Position numbers and translations under genes: made by a program. Of a stretch of 64,000 nucleotides of DNA, positions 58,729-64,000 are shown in pieces (within the stretch, counting starts at the first letter, position 1; each line of letters starts with the position of its first letter). The notes below the pieces were generated by a model. That model was not told where the DNA came from. It made no database searches and was given only the letters and a program-made list of their open reading frames with translations. Location: the NCBI GenBank assembly GCA_016744995.1, contig JADGDG010000001.1, forward strand, positions 722,011 through 786,010, given 5' to 3'. This DNA is from Gammaproteobacteria bacterium. GTDB lineage: Bacteria; Pseudomonadota; Gammaproteobacteria; GRL18.

Positions 58729-59298
58729 ATGTTTCATAACGCTGTACAATTTGATGATGATAATATCGTATCAGGCTTGTTGCCTGTATACCATAGCTCA
58801 GAGGCTGCTGTAGACTCTAACGAAATGTTCCTCAAGGCTCTTGCTTACCTGGAGGCAGGAGAATGGGATCAAGCTAATGAATTATTATCACAAATAACCT
58901 ATTCAAGTGATCGCTTTTCTGTTAATTACTCAATGAGTTTGTCCTTATTAGGTTTGACGGAGGCTATCTTATTTGGGAGTAATGGCGGCATGCATCGATG
59001 TTATGAAGCACTTAATGAAACTTCTGAGAAGGCAGATTTGTATTTTCATATTGCTTATGGTGAATTTATTCTGGGTCATCGTAGTCGCTGTGTAAAAGCT
59101 TTGGAGCAATGCAAGGAGCATAAGTTTGCTAAACAATTTCAGGCTTGTATTGGTGAACGAAAAAAATTAAGAAAAAAGAGAGACTCAGTATTTCAGAAAA
59201 CAGTGGTTAAGCTGTTTAGGAAAACTAATCACGCTAAAGTCAGAGAAAAATGTACAGAAATATTATCCTGTTACTTATCAAGCAAGTTGACTGGCTGA
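58729..59298 (+). CDS. Hypothetical protein with TPR-like segment
   Basis: A 189-residue cytosolic protein without a signal peptide. An ALAYLEAGEWDQANELLSQI stretch (~33-52) and a later IAYGEFILGHRSRCVKALEQ stretch (~105-124) look like TPR helices; the C-terminus is strongly basic (KKLRKKRDSVFQKTVVKLFRKT). No known family is recognised. It stands alone between the signalling block and the convergent Sel1/SPOR gene, 12 bp away. The start region is preceded by a relic MITE end. Confidence 0.55.
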   Translation: MFHNAVQFDDDNIVSGLLPVYHSSEAAVDSNEMFLKALAYLEAGEWDQANELLSQITYSSDRFSVNYSMSLSLLGLTEAILFGSNGGMHRCYEALNETSEKADLYFHIAYGEFILGHRSRCVKALEQCKEHKFAKQFQACIGERKKLRKKRDSVFQKTVVKLFRKTNHAKVREKCTEILSCYLSSKLTG

Positions 59299-59309
59299 GT
59301 TAGTTACAT

Positions 59310-60527
59310 CTAATTTATATAAACTATTGATTTTAGATGCTTAACCTGACGAATCCAGGGTTTTGATTTGAGCTGAAAGGTTTCAGGCAATAGTTTGATG
59401 GCTTTTTTTGCCTCGTCATAACTTTTAAAATAGCCATAAATAAGCACGTATAAATCTTCATTGTCTTTTTTTATTTTAAAAAAATAAATGTGCTCATCAG
59501 TGTATTGCTCTGTTAACTGGCTAATACTACTGTATTGCCGAGCAATTAATAATTGTAAAAAATAAGCTTGATCATCCAGTTGTTTGAATCGAATCGCATC
59601 ATTCTCCAAATGTGAGTGAGTGCTTACCATCGCTTTAGGTACTTTTTTCACTGGCTTTATGGGTGAAATAGAGTGTTTGTTTAACTGTGTTAATTTTTGT
59701 TGAGCTTCTTTATAGCCTGCATTTTTAGATCGCTGAAACCATTTTTTTGCCTGATATAAATCCTTCCTGATACCGTGACCGCCGGTGGTATATATTTCAC
59801 CTAGTACAAATAAGGCTAGTCCACTGCCTTCTTCCGCTGGGGGGATTAATAAGTCACGTGCCTGATGAAAGTCTTTGTCCACACCCATGCCTTTATAATA
59901 CATAAAACCCAGGTCACGCATAGCATCAGGATCACGTTGTTCCGCTGCTTTCTCTAACCAGAAAATACCCTGCTTTAAGTTTAATGCAGTCCCCCTGCCG
60001 GTTAGAAAGCGAGCAGCCAGGCTGTGTTGAGCTGGTCCATAACCATTTTCAGCTGCTCGGGTAAACCATCGTGTGGCCAGCTTGAGATCCTGCTGTTTGC
60101 CATTTTGATCATAAATATTGGCTAATTGGAACTGAGCATTCAGATAATCACTTTGAGCGGCCTTGTTGAGTAAGTGATGTGCCTTAGTCATATTTTTTGT
60201 GACATCTAAACCGGCAAAATATTTCATGCCCAGATAATATTGTGCAACAGCAAGATCTTGATCGGATGCTGATTGAAAATATTTAAGGGCACGCTGAGGA
60301 TCTTTTTTTACCCCCTTACCCTGATCATAGAGCAGGCCGATAGAGTATTGTGCTGCTGAATTCCCTTCTGCAGCCAATGGTGACCAGAGACTCAGAGCAG
60401 AAATATAATCACCTTGTGCAAAATAAAAAGCGCCCTGATCATATTTATTCACAGCCAGTGCAGTTGTGGGGAGCATGAGAAAAGCAAATAATATGAAATA
60501 AAGGGATAAATGATTAAATGAGCACAC
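59310..60527 (-). CDS. Sel1-repeat and SPOR-domain protein
   Basis: A 405-residue secreted protein. A signal peptide spans ~1-26. Six or more Sel1-like repeats of ~36 residues (AAEGNSAAQYSIGLLYDQGKG, AQYYLGMKYFAGLDVTK, AENGYGPAQHSLAARFLTGRG and so on) fill residues ~35-275. A SPOR domain closes the protein at ~318-400 (YFLQLLIARQYSSISQL, LYVLIYGYFKSYDEAKKAI). SPOR domains bind denuded glycan strands at division sites, so this is likely a periplasmic septal or cell-wall protein. The Sel1 repeats probably bind a partner. Confidence 0.9.
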   Translation of the reverse strand: MCSFNHLSLYFILFAFLMLPTTALAVNKYDQGAFYFAQGDYISALSLWSPLAAEGNSAAQYSIGLLYDQGKGVKKDPQRALKYFQSASDQDLAVAQYYLGMKYFAGLDVTKNMTKAHHLLNKAAQSDYLNAQFQLANIYDQNGKQQDLKLATRWFTRAAENGYGPAQHSLAARFLTGRGTALNLKQGIFWLEKAAEQRDPDAMRDLGFMYYKGMGVDKDFHQARDLLIPPAEEGSGLALFVLGEIYTTGGHGIRKDLYQAKKWFQRSKNAGYKEAQQKLTQLNKHSISPIKPVKKVPKAMVSTHSHLENDAIRFKQLDDQAYFLQLLIARQYSSISQLTEQYTDEHIYFFKIKKDNEDLYVLIYGYFKSYDEAKKAIKLLPETFQLKSKPWIRQVKHLKSIVYIN

Positions 60528-60637
60528 AAATAGCCTCGTATAAAAAACTGTATAAATTATGACAGATTCAGTATAGTTAAACTTAATTATACTTTAACCT
60601 ATCCGGTATCAGATAGAAGCTTTTTATTGGAAAATTT

Positions 60638-62698
60638 ATGACTAACCCCCTTCTGGATTTTAGTGGTTTGCCGTGTTTTGGGCAGATTGAAGCACAACAT
60701 GTTATTCCGGCTATTGAACAATTGCTGGATGAAAATCGTAACAAACTGGCTGACTTATTGTCTCAACGTACGGCAGGATACAATTGGGATAACCTGCTTC
60801 ACCCTATGCAGGAAATGGATGATCGTCTGAGCCGTGCCTGGTCACCGGTGAGCCATCTGAATTCTGTAAAAAACTCAGAAGAGTTACGTGCTGCACATGA
60901 ACACTGCCTGCCTTTATTAAGTGAGTATCATACCGAACTAGGTCAAAATTGTGTGCTCTATGATGCCATAAAATCCATCTCAGAGAGCGATGACTATGAA
61001 CGATTGACTGCAGCACAAAAAAAGGTGATACAAAACCAACTCCGGGACTTTAAGCTGATGGGCATTGATCTGCCTGAGGGTAAGAAAAAGCACTTTAAAG
61101 CCATCAGACAAAAACTTTCAAAGTTAAAATCCAGTTATGAAAATAACGTCCTGGATGCGACCAATGGCTGGAGTGAAACTATTAGTGATAAATCACAATT
61201 GGCAGGCTTGCCGGATTCTGCTTTAGCGATGGCAAAGCAGACTGCTGAGCAGGAATCACTTGAAGGCTGGGTATTCAACCTACAGTTTCCCAGTTATTTT
61301 GCCATTATGACTCATGCCGATCAGCGTGATTTACGAGAAAAATTTTATACCGCTTATTGTACCAGAGCATCCGATCAGGGACCCAATGCGGGTCAGTGGG
61401 ATAATACAGATTGTATGGAGCAATTACTGGATTTACGTCAGGAACTTGCCCAGCTTTTAGGCTTTAATAATTATGCAGAATACTCACTGGCGACAAAAAT
61501 GGCGGAGTCAACGGATGAAGTGATAGAGTTTTTGCAGCAACTTGCAGAAAAATCAAAAACTGTTGCAAAAAATGACATTGCAGAACTCAGGCAGTTTGCC
61601 AGTGAGGAGCTGAATATTGATGATCTACAGACATGGGATCTGAACTATGTCGCAGAAAAATTACGCCAGCATCGCTATGATTTATCACAGGAACTATTAA
61701 AACCCTACTTTCCTGAAAGCCAGGTGCTGGAAGGGTTATTTACTATTGTTAAACAACTTTATCAGGTTGAAATTATAGCCGTTGCAGGTATCGAAACCTG
61801 GCATCCGGATGTGCGTTTTTATGAAATCAAAGATCGATATGGAATACTCAGAGGCCAGTTTTATCTGGATCTCTATGCACGACCGCTTAAACGTGGTGGT
61901 GCCTGGATGGATGAGTGTATTGTTCGTTATGCCCATAAGGGTATGGTGCAGATCCCAGTGGCCTATTTGACTTGTAATTTGACTCCACCCATTGGTGATG
62001 AGCCAGCCTTGTTTACCCATGATGAAGTGAATACCCTGTTTCATGAATTTGGTCATGGATTGCATCACATGCTAACCCAGGTTGATTATTCTGGAGTATC
62101 AGGCATTAATGGTGTGCCCTGGGATGCGGTTGAATTACCCAGCCAGTTTATGGAAAACTGGTGCTGGGAAAAAGAATCACTGGCATTGATTGCAAGGCAC
62201 TACCAGACGGGAGAAGTATTACCGGATGAAATTTTTGATAAAATGAATGCGGCAAAAAACTTTCAGTCTGGTCTGCAAATGCTCAGACAAATTGAATTCG
62301 CCCTGTTTGATTTTAATCTGCACATTCACTATCAGCGAAAAGAGCAGAGTAATGGTCAACCACAGATTCAGCAAATGCTGGATAAAACACGGCAGCAGAT
62401 TTCAGTTATGATTCCTCCTGAATTCAACCGTTTTCAAAACAGTTTTTCACACATCTTTGCAGGTGGGTATGCGGCAGGTTACTATAGTTATAAATGGGCA
62501 GAAGTATTGTCCGCTGATGCGTTCTCGTTGTTTGAAGAAAAGGGGATCTTTGATCAGCAGACGGGTGAACAATTTCTTCTTAATATCCTGGAAATGGGTG
62601 GTGTTGAGGAGCCTATGGATTTGTTTGTTCGCTTTAGGGGTCGTAAACCAGAAATTGATGCCTTATTAAGGCATAGTGGTATCGCTTTAGAGGCCTAA
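60638..62698 (+). CDS. prlC: Oligopeptidase A (M3 metallopeptidase)
   Basis: A 686-residue cytosolic zinc peptidase that degrades short peptides, including cleaved signal peptides. The catalytic motif TLFHEFGHGLHHML holds the zinc ligands. GYAAGYYSYKWAEVLSADAF near the end is typical. The N-terminus (NPLLDFSGLPCFGQIEAQHV) and length match E. coli PrlC (680). It is divergent from the Sel1/SPOR gene. The stop is directly followed by a short palindromic element (62701-62779). Confidence 0.96.
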   Translation: MTNPLLDFSGLPCFGQIEAQHVIPAIEQLLDENRNKLADLLSQRTAGYNWDNLLHPMQEMDDRLSRAWSPVSHLNSVKNSEELRAAHEHCLPLLSEYHTELGQNCVLYDAIKSISESDDYERLTAAQKKVIQNQLRDFKLMGIDLPEGKKKHFKAIRQKLSKLKSSYENNVLDATNGWSETISDKSQLAGLPDSALAMAKQTAEQESLEGWVFNLQFPSYFAIMTHADQRDLREKFYTAYCTRASDQGPNAGQWDNTDCMEQLLDLRQELAQLLGFNNYAEYSLATKMAESTDEVIEFLQQLAEKSKTVAKNDIAELRQFASEELNIDDLQTWDLNYVAEKLRQHRYDLSQELLKPYFPESQVLEGLFTIVKQLYQVEIIAVAGIETWHPDVRFYEIKDRYGILRGQFYLDLYARPLKRGGAWMDECIVRYAHKGMVQIPVAYLTCNLTPPIGDEPALFTHDEVNTLFHEFGHGLHHMLTQVDYSGVSGINGVPWDAVELPSQFMENWCWEKESLALIARHYQTGEVLPDEIFDKMNAAKNFQSGLQMLRQIEFALFDFNLHIHYQRKEQSNGQPQIQQMLDKTRQQISVMIPPEFNRFQNSFSHIFAGGYAAGYYSYKWAEVLSADAFSLFEEKGIFDQQTGEQFLLNILEMGGVEEPMDLFVRFRGRKPEIDALLRHSGIALEA

Positions 62699-62700
62699 AC

Positions 62701-62779
62701 AACTGTTCTTGAATAGTGAGTATTATTTACTGGCAAACCATAGGAGCTGATACTCAGTGGATACTCTTCAGGAACGGTT
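62701..62779. repeat. Short palindromic dispersed element (type copy)
   Basis: AACTGTTCTTGAATAGT (62701-62717) and ACTCTTCAGGAACGGTT (62763-62779) are inverted copies with three differences in 17 bp, bounding a 79-bp unit. Parts recur near 28969 and 51891. A TATAAT -10 (62800-62805) for the next gene follows just outside. Confidence 0.6.
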
Positions 62780-62835
62780 ATTTAGTTCTGTTGTCTGGCT
62801 ATAATACAAATAAAATAATAAGAAGGTATCTGTAA

Positions 62836-63657
62836 ATGAAAAAGGAAGTTGAATTTAGATGGTTAAAACTCAGTACTCTATTATTCTGTTTTGTATTGTT
62901 TAATAGCTCTCTGGCTCAGGCTGAGTCAGACAGCCCTGAATCCAGTGGCTCAGACACCGATCTTAGCCAGAATAAAGAACAGCACTATATCAGTCCGAGG
63001 CTGCAATTAGGCCTGCATACTAAAGCGAGTCTGGACAGTCCGATAAAAGAACTCATTAGCAGTGGTACAGCGGTTAGTGTCATCAAAACAGACAAAGAAT
63101 ATAGTCAGATTAAAACTGCAGAAGGTATAGAAGGCTGGGTAAAAAGTAAATTTATCACTGTGGAAGAGCCTGCTGCACTCAAAGTAGAAAAAATGCAGAC
63201 GGCATTACAAAAAGCTAAACAAACTATGCTGGCTCAATTAAATGAAAAAACGCCTGTTGAAAATCAACCTGTTGAAAGTCAATTGATGAGCAATGAAAAA
63301 ATAGCTTATGAAGAAACCATCGCAAAACTTGAGGAAGAACTCAATGCCTGGGAACAACTTGATCGACAGGATAAACTCGCCCTAGAAGAGCAGGCTGGAA
63401 AAGCTAATAGGATCCTCAAAGAAAAACTGGCTATGATTGCTTCCGTGGCTATTGGACAGGATGTGGATACCAGCCATATGGAGCTGCAAACACGGGGGGA
63501 ATTACCAGAATTAATCAGTCAGTCAAAGCAAAACTTTTTGCTTAAAATCAAAGAAAACTACATTCTATTGTTAATGGTCTCAGGCTTAAGCTTTTTTTTG
63601 GGGATCTTTATTGTGGATCTGATTAATCGCAAGCGTCATGGTGGATATCGGATATGA
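62836..63657 (+). CDS. SH3-domain protein with coiled coil and C-terminal membrane helix (YgiM-like)
   Basis: A 273-residue envelope protein of the YgiM/TIGR04211 type. A signal peptide (~1-30, ending LAQA) is followed by a Ser/Asp linker, an SH3b domain at ~50-115 (ISPRLQLGLHTKASLDSP to GIEGWVKSKFI), a Gln/Glu-rich coiled coil (~115-200) and one C-terminal transmembrane helix (~243-262) before a basic RKRHGGYR tail. The SH3b domain probably contacts cell-wall peptides. AGAAGG precedes ATG. The hairpin downstream is mainly oriented for the minus strand. Confidence 0.85.
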   Translation: MKKEVEFRWLKLSTLLFCFVLFNSSLAQAESDSPESSGSDTDLSQNKEQHYISPRLQLGLHTKASLDSPIKELISSGTAVSVIKTDKEYSQIKTAEGIEGWVKSKFITVEEPAALKVEKMQTALQKAKQTMLAQLNEKTPVENQPVESQLMSNEKIAYEETIAKLEEELNAWEQLDRQDKLALEEQAGKANRILKEKLAMIASVAIGQDVDTSHMELQTRGELPELISQSKQNFLLKIKENYILLLMVSGLSFFLGIFIVDLINRKRHGGYRI

Positions 63658-63681
63658 ATCTTTGAACGGAAACATAAAAAT

Positions 63682-63704
63682 GCCAGGGTGGGATGAACCC
63701 TGGC
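63682..63704 (-). terminator. Hairpin between SH3-protein gene and small minus ORF
   Basis: GCCAGGGT and ACCCTGGC pair perfectly across a seven-base loop. On the minus strand the stem is followed by ATTTTT, so it fits a terminator for the 63734-63907 ORF better than for the plus-strand gene. Confidence 0.55.
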
Positions 63705-63733
63705 TGATTAAATAATCAAAGGAAATGTAATGA

Positions 63734-63907
63734 TTAGGAAAATCTGAGCTTCAAGCCTTCTTTTTCAAGAAGAGTTTCTACAAGATCTCCTACAAACAAC
63801 CTACTGCTGCTGTATGCATTAAGTTGCTTAACCATATAGACAGTGTAGTTTCTAATTAGTTCAATGCAAGCTTCAAATTGAAACTTTTTGAAGTTTTTTT
63901 TAGACAT
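63734..63907 (-). CDS. Possible 57-residue protein of unknown function
   Basis: An ORF on the minus strand of 58 codons with stop, product basic at the start (MSKKNFKKFQFEACIELIRN) and mostly helical, ending in GDLVETLLEKEGLKLRFS. It has no obvious Shine-Dalgarno, but a terminator-like hairpin with a U-tract lies 30 bp downstream. It is divergent from ubiD, with 24 bp between start codons. No family is recognised. It may be a real small protein or a chance ORF. Confidence 0.4.
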   Translation of the reverse strand: MSKKNFKKFQFEACIELIRNYTVYMVKQLNAYSSSRLFVGDLVETLLEKEGLKLRFS

Positions 63908-63931
63908 AAGTAGTTATTTTTAAAGGTTTTT

Positions 63932-64000
63932 ATGAAATACAATGACTTGCGAGAGTTTCTTGATAAACTAGAAGAGATTGGTGAACTCAAGCGTATAAAG
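63932..64000 (+). CDS. ubiD: UbiD, 4-hydroxy-3-polyprenylbenzoate decarboxylase (5' end only)
   Basis: Only the first 23 codons lie in the window. The translated N-terminus MKYNDLREFLDKLEEIGELK (then RIK) closely matches E. coli UbiD near its start, the prenylated-FMN enzyme that decarboxylates the ubiquinone precursor. AAAGG sits six bases before ATG. Because only the N-terminus is visible, related UbiD-family decarboxylases of other pathways cannot be excluded, though the match to UbiD itself is close. Confidence 0.85.
   Translation, partial: MKYNDLREFLDKLEEIGELKRIK

Overview
The window is a continuous piece of an AT-rich gammaproteobacterial chromosome. It opens in the recF-gyrB segment of a replication-origin region and closes in the first codons of ubiD. 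The proteins closest to textbook gammaproteobacterial versions are RsuA, TrhP/YegQ, GlyQ, Gor, PrlC, HemB, AroE and the NtrB/NtrC pair. A secreted Asn/Gly-rich protein resembling sulfur globule proteins lies just downstream of a TusA-like sulfur carrier and a PP-loop thiolation enzyme, which hints at a sulfur-oxidising lifestyle. That lifestyle and the genus are inference. No rRNA or tRNA gene, CRISPR array or intact transposase was seen.

Layout: (1) 1-3137, the recF 3' end, an intergenic region carrying a parS-like site and a consensus DnaA box, then gyrB. (2) 3351-13098, a tightly packed plus-strand cluster with repeated 4-bp overlaps. It encodes a secreted coiled protein, a lipoprotein, a membrane-anchored TPR protein, an FHA-like/PEGA/SUMF1 fusion, a small secreted protein, a MotA/TolQ/ExbB-type proton channel, two membrane-anchored VWA proteins and an LpoB-like lipoprotein. 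This is the best candidate for an undescribed envelope system. (3) 13103-15766, small cytosolic and secreted proteins (CZB, PhnA, DUF1456, YbhB-like). (4) 15754-19325 minus, an RRM protein, phospholipid synthesis (acyltransferase, CdsA), a DUF4202 protein and rsuA. (5) 19786-23542 plus, a chemoreceptor with a duplicated sensor domain and a PLP aminotransferase. (6) 23550-28098 minus, plsC, gmhB (with a repeat expansion), glyS and glyQ. (7) 28369-31422, a DUF302 protein, a DUF6559-like protein, the PP-loop/TusA pair and the sulfur-globule-like protein. (8) 31795-40137, nitrogen assimilation: type III glutamine synthetase, a cation efflux protein, glnA with upstream NtrC-like sites, ntrB and ntrC. 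(9) 40216-51701, housekeeping genes (mlaC, trhP, hemB, aroE, gamma carbonic anhydrase, gor) mixed with an HD-GYP protein, a hybrid kinase, an HD protein and an acetyltransferase. (10) 52129-58590, a signalling block made of a response regulator, a LysM/FecR protein, a CHASE2-GGDEF cyclase and a hybrid kinase with Hpt. (11) 58729-64000, a small unknown protein, a Sel1/SPOR protein, prlC, an SH3/coiled-coil membrane protein, a short minus-strand ORF and the start of ubiD.

Mobile and repetitive DNA: two copies of a MITE-like element (33972-34132 and 43622-43823), each bounded by a perfect 8-bp target duplication, plus a relic end at 58675-58697; a second family of short palindromic elements (near 28969, 51891 and 62701); an in-frame 18-bp minisatellite in gmhB with a relative at the start of tusA; and 15-bp arrays upstream of ntrB and inside a hybrid kinase. 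Several genes appear to use TTG starts, and clear intrinsic terminators follow the chemoreceptor, the sulfur-globule-like gene, glnN and glnA.
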